A program made the position numbers and the translations under genes. This document shows, piece after piece, positions 16,033-22,906 of a stretch of 64,000 bases of DNA; the first letter of the stretch is position 1, and each line of letters opens with the position of its first letter. Origin of the DNA: a virus. The stretch is from the IMG/VR virus record IMGVR_UViG_3300033388_002430, positions 1 through 64,000 of that record; one strand, given 5' to 3'. The notes under the pieces are model-generated. The model was given only the letters and a program-made list of their open reading frames with translations, was not told the DNA's origin and ran no database searches.

Positions 16033-16210
16033 GTGCTGTATCCTGGTTTAATAAGGATTGCTTATATTCTTTGAGATAATAGTATATTAATTCAATATCC
16101 CCGTTATAAAGCGTGGTTCTTGCATGGTTATTCTGTGTTGATATTGTGTTATCTCGAATTATCCTAAATAAAATATTTATGTTATCTATTCTTATTTTAT
16201 CCCGTGACAT
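16025..16210 (-). CDS. Hypothetical protein (61 aa)
   Basis: Not recognised. Basic N-terminus, helical C-terminus. Overlaps the next gene by 8 bases. Confidence 0.45.
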   Translation of the reverse strand: MSRDKIRIDNINILFRIIRDNTISTQNNHARTTLYNGDIELIYYYLKEYKQSLLNQDTAHE

Positions 16211-16238
16211 TGTATTTTATCCTTATAATGCTATGTTT

Positions 16239-16397
16239 TTATTTATGTCCTAACATATAATAATTTATAGCAGTTAATAGACCCTCTTGAGTACTGAAAA
16301 TGGCAGATTTTTTACCTTGTTCAGATATAGCATAATAATTACCGTCATCAGTCTGGTATATGTCAAATCCCATATAATTAGTTATTTGTTCATCCAT
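16239..16397 (-). CDS. Small hypothetical protein (52 aa)
   Basis: Start set at ATG 16397, 9 bases after AAGGAG. An in-frame GTG farther up lies inside an AACACNGTGTT site and is not a good start. Product begins MDEQITNYMGFDIYQ. Not recognised. Confidence 0.5.
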   Translation of the reverse strand: MDEQITNYMGFDIYQTDDGNYYAISEQGKKSAIFSTQEGLLTAINYYMLGHK

Positions 16398-16416
16398 GTT
16401 TATATACTCCTTATAT

Positions 16417-16427
16417 AACACTGTGTT
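16417..16427. repeat. AACACNGTGTT site, exact (N=T)
   Basis: Lies 20 bases upstream of the ATG at 16397 and a few bases before its AAGGAG ribosome binding site, overlapping the end of the preceding gene. An operator or leader position. Confidence 0.75.
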
Positions 16428-16618
16428 TAGTAAATTGATGGATTAATCGCCGTTATTCTGAAATTATCAGGTATTACCCGATTATTCTTATCCAGAATAT
16501 GTACCAGGAGCATTCTATAGCAAGTAGGGCCATAATACAGATATCCGATTATTCTACCAGCGTTATATCTGATCTGGATCTTATCGGGTTCGGTGCATAT
16601 ATTAGTTATCTTAACCAT
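16427..16618 (-). CDS. Hypothetical protein (63 aa)
   Basis: Not recognised. Contains a beta-prone centre (IRYNAGRIIGYLYYG). Confidence 0.45.
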   Translation of the reverse strand: MVKITNICTEPDKIQIRYNAGRIIGYLYYGPTCYRMLLVHILDKNNRVIPDNFRITAINPSIY

Positions 16619-16632
16619 TTTATTACCTCTTT

Positions 16633-16857
16633 TTATAATAATTCTTTTATTATTTGATTTGCTTCAATTCCATAAGTATTAATAATATAATCTGATGTGC
16701 TTGTACCATCAGGAGTATTTAACCATGTATCAAATTCAACTATATCAAGGCCAAATATATTATCAAAGAATTTATTAAGTGGAATATTAAATATTGATTC
16801 AAATTCTAGATAGTATGCTTTATACATTCTTTTCATTTTATCCATTCTTTTTTTCAT
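16633..16857 (-). CDS. Hypothetical protein (74 aa)
   Basis: Starts with a basic cluster (MKKRMDKMKRM), then aromatic-rich helices. AGAGG lies 8 bases before the ATG. An AACACNGTGTT site is 35 bases upstream. Confidence 0.45.
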   Translation of the reverse strand: MKKRMDKMKRMYKAYYLEFESIFNIPLNKFFDNIFGLDIVEFDTWLNTPDGTSTSDYIINTYGIEANQIIKELL

Positions 16858-16891
16858 AGTATTACCTCTTATTTGCAGGTTAAATTATAAT

Positions 16892-16902
16892 AACACTGTG
16901 TT
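16892..16902. repeat. AACACNGTGTT site, exact (N=T)
   Basis: In the short gap upstream of the leftward gene at 16633-16857. On the minus strand a TATAAT follows just downstream, so the site would overlap a promoter spacer if that -10 is used. Confidence 0.75.
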
Positions 16903-16914
16903 TGTAGGAATTAT

Positions 16915-17139
16915 TTATACTGGTAATAAGTTATCTCCTCTGATCCATATCCGGGTATTATCAAGGGTTATTACCATATAACCATTACCCACACCGGCAT
17001 AGTACCAGGCATAAAATCCTGTCAAGGTGACTATAGAATTATATAAATGATCTGGTAGGTTCTGGAATGAGAGTACTTTACATCGGATATCTTTACGTTT
17101 AGGATTATATCGGATCTGATTATGGTTAGGTATGTGCAT
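16915..17139 (-). CDS. Hypothetical protein (74 aa)
   Basis: Not recognised. Basic N-terminus (NPKRKDIRCK), beta-rich C-terminal half (GYMVITLDNTRIWI). Confidence 0.45.
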   Translation of the reverse strand: MHIPNHNQIRYNPKRKDIRCKVLSFQNLPDHLYNSIVTLTGFYAWYYAGVGNGYMVITLDNTRIWIRGDNLLPV

Positions 17140-17183
17140 AATATAGCCTCATTTAATAATATTTATGATATAAATGATAAAAT

Positions 17184-17324
17184 TCAATTTATATAATATT
17201 GGATCTTTAAATGTCCCAGGGATATGAATAATGTTTTATTATATGTGGGTAATTTTACGTACCATTTAGAATAAGAATGATAAGATATAGTTATTCGTTT
17301 ATGATCCAGCAATAGTTTATACAT
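17184..17324 (-). CDS. Small basic protein (46 aa)
   Basis: Frame from ATG 17324 with GGAG 7-8 bases upstream. The leader GGAGCTTATATGTAT is nearly identical to that of the gene at 18345-18542, so the two leaders are duplicated. Product begins MYKLLLDHKRITISY. Not recognised. Confidence 0.5.
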   Translation of the reverse strand: MYKLLLDHKRITISYHSYSKWYVKLPTYNKTLFISLGHLKIQYYIN

Positions 17325-17366
17325 ATAAGCTCCTTATTAGTATACTGACCCAATAGAATAATACCG

Positions 17367-17768
17367 TTATATATCATTATGATCAATCACGGCTTGCTTC
17401 AATTGATCCAGGTCATAGTCAATACTTAATCCATATCCAACGTTTAGATAAGCAAGATCGCCGTCAATATACCAGTCATCGAGTTCCACTAATTGTGATA
17501 TGTCTTCAAATTGTACTTCAATCTCTGATACGTTAAGCCATATGCCGTCACTAGCACTAGCAGGTGAGCCGTTAAACCAGGCCTCATAATCCACACATGA
17601 TAGAATATCCCCCCGCTTGCTATATTCTATGGGTAACAACAGATCCTGGATATCCTTGCTGCAATAACGCTTCAAGAATTCATTGGTTAATTCTATCTCA
17701 TATCCGATAGCCTCAACTAACATATTCTTTTCAGATTCTAGCGTGTTCTCAACAGTGATTTTATACAT
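17367..17768 (-). CDS. Hypothetical acidic protein (133 aa)
   Basis: Start set at ATG 17768 behind AGAGGAG; an upstream in-frame GTG lies in an AACACNGTGTT site. Acidic, with Leu/Asp-rich C-terminal repeats (GYGLSIDYDLDQL). Small acidic phage proteins often mimic DNA, but nothing specific supports that here. Confidence 0.5.
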   Translation of the reverse strand: MYKITVENTLESEKNMLVEAIGYEIELTNEFLKRYCSKDIQDLLLPIEYSKRGDILSCVDYEAWFNGSPASASDGIWLNVSEIEVQFEDISQLVELDDWYIDGDLAYLNVGYGLSIDYDLDQLKQAVIDHNDI

Positions 17769-17784
17769 TGTATACGCTCCTCTA

Positions 17785-17795
17785 AACACAGTGTT
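17785..17795. repeat. AACACNGTGTT site, exact (N=A)
   Basis: Sits 17 bases upstream of the ATG at 17768, directly before its AGAGGAG ribosome binding site, and overlaps the stop of the preceding gene. Confidence 0.75.
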
Positions 17796-18040
17796 TATTG
17801 AATTATGTGACGTAAAGCCGTGTTCATATGGCTATCGTTTAAATAATCGTACAATCCGGTAATAAATGAATAATCCTCTTTATTGTTATTACGTGACCAG
17901 TCACATGTTATATGGTATATATCCCAGTTATAACGCGTCTCACTAATATCATAATCAGAACGTGGGCCTATGTTGTTACGTCCAATAGCATCTGTTATTA
18001 GTACTTCCAATCTAGCATAATCAGTCTTATTTATTTTCAT
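17795..18040 (-). CDS. Hypothetical protein (81 aa)
   Basis: Start set at ATG 18040, preceded by GAGG; a longer in-frame start would overlap the upstream gene. Product begins MKINKTDYARLEVL. Not recognised. Confidence 0.5.
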   Translation of the reverse strand: MKINKTDYARLEVLITDAIGRNNIGPRSDYDISETRYNWDIYHITCDWSRNNNKEDYSFITGLYDYLNDSHMNTALRHIIQ

Positions 18041-18047
18041 TTTATCC

Positions 18048-18233
18048 TCATTGTTTATAAATAGTTCGATATACTTCCATTGCTTCAATCCCATCATCCA
18101 GGAATATTACATCAGCCCTGATATACTCCTTAGTTTCTTGATGTATTCTTACAATCCGCGCGATACCTTCAAATTTCAATTCAGTGAAGGGATCTTCATA
18201 TACTCTTACATTAGTTCCAATTAATTTGTTCAT
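18048..18233 (-). CDS. Hypothetical small beta-barrel-like protein (61 aa)
   Basis: Start set at ATG 18233 with GAGG 6 bases upstream. The sequence (GTNVRVYEDPFTELKFEGIA, then VIFLDDGIEAMEVYR) resembles small SH3-like barrels that cover one strand-turn-strand repeat. Function unknown. Confidence 0.5.
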   Translation of the reverse strand: MNKLIGTNVRVYEDPFTELKFEGIARIVRIHQETKEYIRADVIFLDDGIEAMEVYRTIYKQ

Positions 18234-18241
18234 TCTATACC

Positions 18242-18358
18242 TCACTTGATAAGATTGACAATATCCTGGATCATAGTAGTACTACGAACCAGGAACCATA
18301 GAATATATAAACTAATCCCGGTAACAACTAATTGTGGCAGTTTATTAATAAGCTTCAT
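18242..18358 (-). CDS. Single-span membrane peptide (38 aa)
   Basis: Frame from ATG 18358 with AAGGAG 9 bases upstream. One hydrophobic span (LVVTGISLYILWFLV) lies between polar ends. It overlaps the end of the upstream gene by 14 bases. Function unknown. Confidence 0.5.
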   Translation of the reverse strand: MKLINKLPQLVVTGISLYILWFLVRSTTMIQDIVNLIK

Positions 18359-18542
18359 ATTGACATACTCCTTGGAGTTTAATTGACTCTGATAACGTTA
18401 AATAAGATTCACACCCTAGAATAGTTATATCGGATCTGAATTTATACTTATCCAGGATGGCCCTAAACTTGTCAATTCCCGCTATGATGTGATAACTATT
18501 CTTATCCTGACAATCCTCCTGTAGTACTAGTCTATAATACAT
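18345..18542 (-). CDS. Hypothetical protein (65 aa)
   Basis: First gene after a 314-base non-coding region. Its leader carries an AACACNGTGTT site followed by GAGGAG. Product begins MYYRLVLQEDCQ. Not recognised. Confidence 0.5.
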   Translation of the reverse strand: MYYRLVLQEDCQDKNSYHIIAGIDKFRAILDKYKFRSDITILGCESYLTLSESIKLQGVCQYEAY

Positions 18543-18555
18543 ATAAGCTCCTCAT

Positions 18556-18566
18556 AACACAGTGTT
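18556..18566. repeat. AACACNGTGTT site, exact (N=A)
   Basis: Placed 14 bases upstream of the ATG at 18542 and about 10 bases after a minus-strand TATAAT, so it would cover the transcription start. Confidence 0.75.
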
Positions 18567-18821
18567 TATTCTTACTATTATAGTATCATAGGTTATGTAA
18601 TATGATGTCATAAATAATTAAGTCGAATGTCATAAAACATATGTTCTATAATATCCCCCTGGTAGGGCCCTGGATAGAATAGTATGTATAATAAGTATGA
18701 TATTTATAATAAGTATTATATAAGAGGATAGTTAGAATGTGTGAGCTACCGAGGGATATATAAGAGTGTAGAATAGCGGTAAAGCGGAATGACATCTGTA
18801 GAGTATGCACGGGCAATAGTT

Positions 18822-18855
18822 AATTATGCTCCGAATTTTATATCAACCCTGAAAC
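18822..18855. repeat. 34-bp repeat, copy 1
   Basis: Starts AATTATGCTCCGAATTTTA. It matches 19357-19390 at 29 of 34 positions. Each copy lies directly after the stop codon of a leftward gene, so the two copies bracket the methyltransferase-like gene. Confidence 0.7.
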
Positions 18856-18856
18856 T

Positions 18857-19336
18857 TTATAACTTCTTTCTCTGAATAGTAACAATTTTTGGATATTGTT
18901 TAATTCGAGTTAAGATAACAATTATTTCTTCCATATCACAATCAATTAGTCTTGGAACGATATAATTGTGCATTATTCCAATTCTACCTCCAGGAGTTGT
19001 ACATCGAACCATTTCTCGTGTCCACACTGACCACTCTGGATACTCCGTATTATATAAATTTTTTGCAAATTCTTTACTATAAGGAGGATCTGCCATAGCC
19101 CCAGGAAAATGATTCGTAGGAAATGGAAGTGAATGAACATCAGCCACAACATGAGGATTTACATCTGGTGAGATATCAATTTTAATACCTGTATCGGCCA
19201 TACCACCAAATAAATGTAAATAATTATTTGTCTCTAATATATCGGGTAATTTCCTCTCAAACCAGAGCGGATAGCATCCAGGATATTTCTTTGCTGGCCT
19301 TGGTAAGTATAAAACTGATGTTTTTAATTTTCCCAT
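18857..19336 (-). CDS. SAM-dependent methyltransferase-like protein
   Basis: 159 residues. A glycine-rich strand LHLFGGMADTG (about 41-51), an acidic strand IDISPD, ADVHSLPF (about 65-72), DPPYS (about 83-87) and a late PGGRIGIMHNY strand follow the class I methyltransferase order. DPPY is the catalytic motif of DNA N6-adenine and N4-cytosine methyltransferases, so DNA is a reasonable target. No target-recognition domain is present, and the protein is shorter than typical DNA methylases. Bracketed by two copies of a 34-bp repeat. Confidence 0.65.
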   Translation of the reverse strand: MGKLKTSVLYLPRPAKKYPGCYPLWFERKLPDILETNNYLHLFGGMADTGIKIDISPDVNPHVVADVHSLPFPTNHFPGAMADPPYSKEFAKNLYNTEYPEWSVWTREMVRCTTPGGRIGIMHNYIVPRLIDCDMEEIIVILTRIKQYPKIVTIQRKKL

Positions 19337-19356
19337 AATATCCTCTTTTAATTTGA

Positions 19357-19390
19357 ATTATGTTCCGAATTTTAGATCAATTCTGAAAAT
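19357..19390. repeat. 34-bp repeat, copy 2
   Basis: Starts AATTATGTTCCGAATTTTA. It fills most of the gap upstream of the methyltransferase-like gene and ends at the stop of the next gene. See copy 1 at 18822-18855. Confidence 0.7.
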
Positions 19391-19596
19391 TATTCCTCAT
19401 CATACTCTAATTTCATCGGCAAAGGGCGTCTTTTGATCTCATACATTCTTAAGAGACCACGTACACATGCTTGCATATCCGAATGACTTTTGGGATAGTT
19501 TAAATCTGATCTCCATTCGTGCAATCCAGCAATCATCATAGTAATCATATCCCTTTCTTGTTGTGCTAATAGTTCTCTCAATGGTGATTTTGGCAT
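19390..19596 (-). CDS. Hypothetical protein (68 aa)
   Basis: Behind GGAAGG, 6-7 bases from the ATG, which favours this frame over an overlapping longer one. Helical and charged. Not recognised. Confidence 0.5.
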   Translation of the reverse strand: MPKSPLRELLAQQERDMITMMIAGLHEWRSDLNYPKSHSDMQACVRGLLRMYEIKRRPLPMKLEYDEE

Positions 19597-19649
19597 CGTT
19601 ACCTTCCTTTCTACTCAACCTCAAAATTTTATAGTATTTAATCAAAGAT

Positions 19650-20198
19650 TTATATCATATCTGTACTATACCAATAATAAGGTGGTTTAGTCCAAATATT
19701 TATCTCTCCTGAAATATCTAATGCTCGTAGAAGTATTTCAGGAATATATTTATTATTACCATGCCGAATCAAAGCCATTAAACTGGCAAGTGCTGTATCT
19801 CCACCTGATCCAATAGCGGCTATTCCATTGAGATATTCCTCTACCTGAAAATCTGTATCAATTTCAAATAACTCACCCCGGATTCCAATAAGTAAATTTC
19901 CACCTGTTTCTACATTGTTCTCTATTTTAGTATATCCCCCGGATCGTAGTACTTCTCGGATAACCGGAATAACTTTTAGAATGATTTGAGATATAAGATT
20001 TGAACCAGAGATATGTGGTAATTCACAAGTTCTCAATATATCTCCCATTCTTGTGCTGGTCGTGTATCCAATTAAATAATTACCATTTTTAAATATTTTT
20101 TCTTTTTTGGTTATTCTATATGTCCCATTTGCAGAAACACAGGAATCTCCAGCCATATAAACCTTATTCTTATGTACCATTCCAATTATACAAGTCAT
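19650..20198 (-). CDS. HslV/proteasome-like Ntn hydrolase
   Basis: 182 residues, close to HslV length. Residue 2 is Thr (MTCIIGMV), so removal of the initiator Met would expose an N-terminal Thr nucleophile as in proteasome beta subunits and HslV. VYMAGDSCVSANG (about 13-25), a lysine near 33 (KEKIFKNG) and AAIGSGGDTALASLMAL (about 126-142) match the family (D17, K33 and GSGG positions). No HslU-like unfoldase is seen in the window. Phage Ntn hydrolases of this type are uncommon. Targets are unknown; it could degrade host defence proteins or process phage proteins. AAGGA lies 7 bases upstream. Confidence 0.7.
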   Translation of the reverse strand: MTCIIGMVHKNKVYMAGDSCVSANGTYRITKKEKIFKNGNYLIGYTTSTRMGDILRTCELPHISGSNLISQIILKVIPVIREVLRSGGYTKIENNVETGGNLLIGIRGELFEIDTDFQVEEYLNGIAAIGSGGDTALASLMALIRHGNNKYIPEILLRALDISGEINIWTKPPYYWYSTDMI

Positions 20199-20232
20199 TA
20201 TCTATCCTTATGTTTATATTTTTCAATACTAA

Positions 20233-20589
20233 TTACCAAATACAATCCTGTGCTATTCCTACGAGCCGTACAAATACCTCATCTTTTACTTTCTCTTTCG
20301 GATCTAATTTGTCATATGAAATCATATCGGGATGTATCTTGTTTTCAAGATCATACGTATCACCATAAACCCACCCCATTTCAAAATATTTGTCAGTCCA
20401 AGAATCATGAGCCTCTTCAAAATCTTGAAACTCCCTCTTACCCGAACACAGATCATTGATAAGTCCCACGAACTGAGATGTAAATTCCTCCTCCCTATCC
20501 TCCCAAGAAGCAGGAATGACTGGACACTCAAGCTGAGTAGCATGAAGCCTAGCCCCCTCATAAACAAATTTTGCTCTACGTTCTTCCAT
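20233..20589 (-). CDS. RyR-domain protein
   Basis: Start set at ATG 20589, which follows AAGGAG; an earlier in-frame ATG lacks a site. The 118-residue product has HDSWTDKYFEMGWVYGD (about 61-77) followed by KIHPDMISYDKLDPKEKVKD (about 83-102), the signature of the RyR domain first known from ryanodine receptors. In bacteria and phages such domains are found in small proteins and in defence-linked systems, with nucleotide ligands proposed. The exact role is unknown. It lies between the Ntn hydrolase and a PD-(D/E)XK nuclease. Confidence 0.7.
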   Translation of the reverse strand: MEERRAKFVYEGARLHATQLECPVIPASWEDREEEFTSQFVGLINDLCSGKREFQDFEEAHDSWTDKYFEMGWVYGDTYDLENKIHPDMISYDKLDPKEKVKDEVFVRLVGIAQDCIW

Positions 20590-20654
20590 TATTATCTCCT
20601 TGTCCATATATCATGACTTGTTTTTAATCACAACTTCTCTTATATAATCAAGTA

Positions 20655-21383
20655 TTATTCCTCAACAGATCTGACAGAGAATAGCGGAGTATTATACGAT
20701 CCTTTTTCTACTACGCACCATTTCTCTATGGTTTGCAGATTTCTACAAATACATTGTAGGGCTGATCTTTCATGAGCATAATGTAATGATCCCAAAGCAT
20801 CTATGATTTGTTTCCCAGAACTCTTAGGATTCTTAGCAAGATACTCCTTGATTTCCAGCATTGATTGTTTATATCGAGTCCAATATCCCCCACCACGTGT
20901 CCCCGCCACTCCATAGTTATCGACCAATCCTGTATTTATCAAATCGAATAATCGTTTCTTAGTACTTATCCAATGAGATTGAGTATTATTCAGATCATAC
21001 CTAACACTGTGTTTTACAAATATTGATGAGTATTCTCCTAAGTAATGGGTCTGCACATGTCCAGATTTAGAAACAGTCATACTACTAATATTCATCTCCT
21101 TACCCAAATAGCCTATCCAGAACTGATGATTATTACTAGCACTATCCGATTCAACCCTGGGAAAAGCTATGGTACGGAAATCCACATCCCATTTATAGGC
21201 TTGCCTAATCACATTTAGAGATAGAGTCGTTTTTAATTCTATGATCCATATCAAATCTTTTAATACACAAACAATATCAGCTACTTTACCGCCTCTCGGA
21301 GATAACTCTTGATATATCTTCCAGTCAGGTCTATTCTTTTCCAGCCATTCAATTATTGTTTTTCCCAGATCAGTCTCTTTCAT
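20655..21383 (-). CDS. PD-(D/E)XK-type nuclease-like protein
   Basis: 242 residues. The N-terminal 60 residues show GGKVADIVCVLKDLIWIIELK: an Asp at the start of one strand and E-x-K on the next, the metal-binding core of PD-(D/E)XK nucleases. An earlier Glu (QELSP) completes the usual set. The C-terminal half reads as winged-helix-like. It could cut host DNA, resolve branched phage DNA, or act in superinfection exclusion. An exact AACACNGTGTT site lies inside the gene (21003-21013). An iteron-like region lies directly upstream. Confidence 0.65.
   Translation of the reverse strand: MKETDLGKTIIEWLEKNRPDWKIYQELSPRGGKVADIVCVLKDLIWIIELKTTLSLNVIRQAYKWDVDFRTIAFPRVESDSASNNHQFWIGYLGKEMNISSMTVSKSGHVQTHYLGEYSSIFVKHSVRYDLNNTQSHWISTKKRLFDLINTGLVDNYGVAGTRGGGYWTRYKQSMLEIKEYLAKNPKSSGKQIIDALGSLHYAHERSALQCICRNLQTIEKWCVVEKGSYNTPLFSVRSVEE
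21003..21013. repeat. AACACNGTGTT site, exact (N=T)
   Basis: Inside the PD-(D/E)XK-like gene. One of 13 exact dispersed copies. Confidence 0.75.
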
Positions 21384-21618
21384 CTCATCCTTTTGTATTC
21401 ATAATATGTTGGTGATTAACCTATAAAATAGGTCATATGACCTAATATATTGTGAGTTATGTTGATAATAACCCCTCTTAATGTTGATAATCTTTTCCAC
21501 TATTGTTGATAAAATATGCTACTTTACTATATAATCCAAGCTAAAAATTTTTTGAAGTTAATGTTTATAGTGAAGTTCAAAAATATGCCACTTTTCATAA
21601 TTAGTGGTAAATCTTTAC
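21384..21618. promoter_or_regulatory. Iteron-like and palindromic regulatory region, possible origin
   Basis: 235 bases without a gene. TGTTGATAA occurs at 21460-21468, 21482-21490 and 21504-21512, at an exact 22-bp period, and a degenerate copy (TGTTGGTGATTAA) begins at 21408. A perfect 16-bp palindrome TAGGTCATATGACCTA spans 21429-21444. Overlapping it, ACCTAT-AAA-ATAGGT spans 21419-21433. Repeats every two helical turns are typical of iterons in replication origins or of cooperative operators. The region is very AT-rich. Confidence 0.65.
21579..21608 (-). terminator. Probable intrinsic terminator
   Basis: Downstream of the leftward gene at 21619-22134. On the minus strand ACCACT pairs with AGTGGC around a 10-base loop and is followed by ATATTTTTG, a U-run in RNA. 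The stem is short, so efficiency is uncertain. Confidence 0.5.
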
Positions 21619-22134
21619 CTATAAATGATCCAAATCGAAATATTCCAATACAGTGTTACCTAGTAATGCTTCTCTTGCCCATTCCCTTGCTTTCCCCCTG
21701 GAAAATCTAAAGATATGATCTAACCAATTACTTTTATTATTAAATTCTTTAACCAACCTATTAATGGTTATTTCATATGTCTTTATTTCTTCAGCAAATT
21801 CTTCAGGAGTAATATCTAAAGAAGTTATACCTGCCGAACTCATAAATACTATATCTAAAAGTTCTTGATATTTATCCATAACTAGTATTTCAGCAACGGC
21901 CTCTCTTATCCTGGCATAATGCTCCTCAAGAACATACTCCGCAGATGTAGTAGGCTTGCTGAATTTATAATTAGAGATCTCTAAATAAACCTTAGAAACT
22001 TCTTCCATCACTACCCAGAAATCATACAATTCTTTTTTGATCTGACTTAAATTAAGTCCTTCTGGATCTTCAATAATATCTTTCCAGAACTCGTCATATA
22101 CCGAATCTACTGCGGATTGTTTAGTAAGACTCAT
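21619..22134 (-). CDS. Hypothetical helical protein (171 aa)
   Basis: Start set at ATG 22134; GGAGATGTG precedes it. Mostly amphipathic helices, acidic, no catalytic motif recognised. Near its end, 21647-21657, lies a one-mismatch AACACNGTGTT site. It overlaps the upstream zinc-ribbon gene by 14 bases. Confidence 0.55.
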   Translation of the reverse strand: MSLTKQSAVDSVYDEFWKDIIEDPEGLNLSQIKKELYDFWVVMEEVSKVYLEISNYKFSKPTTSAEYVLEEHYARIREAVAEILVMDKYQELLDIVFMSSAGITSLDITPEEFAEEIKTYEITINRLVKEFNNKSNWLDHIFRFSRGKAREWAREALLGNTVLEYFDLDHL

Positions 22135-22312
22135 CACATCTCCTACAAATCATAATCTCTTTAGCAATTTCCCATCCAGATCCACCACCATCAATAATCT
22201 CATCATCAATCTCTATTCGAGGATAGAATTTGTTCCTTGTCTCTATAACTTTCATAATAGGTTTGGATCGTGGTGGTTGTGCTTGCCCACATTTTTCACA
22301 TCTAAAACTCAT
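22121..22312 (-). CDS. Zinc-ribbon protein (63 aa)
   Basis: Start set at ATG 22312 behind GAGGAG. CEKCG at the N-terminus and CRRC at the C-terminus form a four-cysteine zinc ribbon. Function unknown. Confidence 0.55.
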   Translation of the reverse strand: MSFRCEKCGQAQPPRSKPIMKVIETRNKFYPRIEIDDEIIDGGGSGWEIAKEIMICRRCDESY

Positions 22313-22326
22313 GGATATTTTACTCC

Positions 22327-22479
22327 TCATAAATATTTATGTATAATTCTAGATAATCTACCAAATCCCCACTTATTTAGTTGTAAATAAATAGAGAGCC
22401 AAATAGGATTATAATAATCTTGTCTAATTTGTTTTGGCATTCTTCTATAAAGACGTTGCGTTCTAAATATTTTTTTCAT
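22327..22479 (-). CDS. Small basic protein (50 aa)
   Basis: Frame from ATG 22479 overlapping the stop region of the upstream gene. Very basic (MKKIFRTQRLYRRMPKQIRQ at the start), which suggests nucleic-acid or membrane binding. Not recognised. Confidence 0.45.
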   Translation of the reverse strand: MKKIFRTQRLYRRMPKQIRQDYYNPIWLSIYLQLNKWGFGRLSRIIHKYL

Positions 22480-22691
22480 TTATAATTCTCTCCCTCATTA
22501 ATACAATATATCGTGACTTTATTTGACCAATATAATTTTCTACCACAATATTCACACTCATAAGGATCATCTTTATAAATACTAATAGAAAATTCCCATA
22601 AAGGAAACTTATGCCCACAGACACATTTTGTTATTGGTAAAAGCTCACCATCAATTCCACCAAATTCTATATCTTTTGTAACATCTATCAT
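22476..22691 (-). CDS. Zinc-ribbon protein (71 aa)
   Basis: Start at ATG 22691 overlapping the upstream stop (TAATG). CVCGH (about 23) and CEYCG (about 46) form a zinc ribbon. Function unknown. Confidence 0.55.
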   Translation of the reverse strand: MIDVTKDIEFGGIDGELLPITKCVCGHKFPLWEFSISIYKDDPYECEYCGRKLYWSNKVTIYCINEGENYK

Positions 22692-22906
22692 TAGAACCAA
22701 TTTCCTTGACTATCTTGCATCACTTCCTTACCACATTTGGAGCATATAGCGTGAAGAGAACAACCATCAGAACTAATTTTTCCACTATTACCATCGTGCC
22801 ATCCAAATGTTTTACAAGAAATATACGTACCAAATATTTTATCGTAAAGACATAGGCCAAATGGTGTAATAAATAATCCGACAAGTAATACAAAAATAAT
22901 TTTCAT
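22691..22906 (-). CDS. Membrane-anchored zinc-ribbon protein (71 aa)
   Basis: An N-terminal hydrophobic span (IIFVLLVGLFITPFGLCL) is followed by CKTFGWHDG and CSLHAICSKCG, a pattern seen in small phage proteins (DUF1660-like, family assignment uncertain). It may be a membrane protein with a cytoplasmic zinc site. Confidence 0.5.
   Translation of the reverse strand: MKIIFVLLVGLFITPFGLCLYDKIFGTYISCKTFGWHDGNSGKISSDGCSLHAICSKCGKEVMQDSQGNWF

Larger units (their letters stand above)
18543..18856 (-). promoter_or_regulatory. Leftward promoter/operator region with direct repeats
   Basis: 314 bases without a gene. On the minus strand a TATAAT lies at 18577-18582, and the predicted start of transcription falls just before an AACACNGTGTT site (18556-18566) and the GAGGAG of the next gene. 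No good -35 was found. Two pairs of direct repeats are visible: ATGTCATAAA at 18605-18614 and 18627-18636 (22-bp period) and TATAATAAGTAT at 18687-18698 and 18705-18716 (18-bp period). The far end holds the first copy of a 34-bp repeat (18822-18855). This probably drives the small-gene cluster below. Confidence 0.55.

Noticed and set aside
19439-19645. Alternative leftward frame overlapping the gene at 19390-19596
   Set aside because: It lacks a ribosome binding site, while the chosen frame has GGAAGG at proper spacing.
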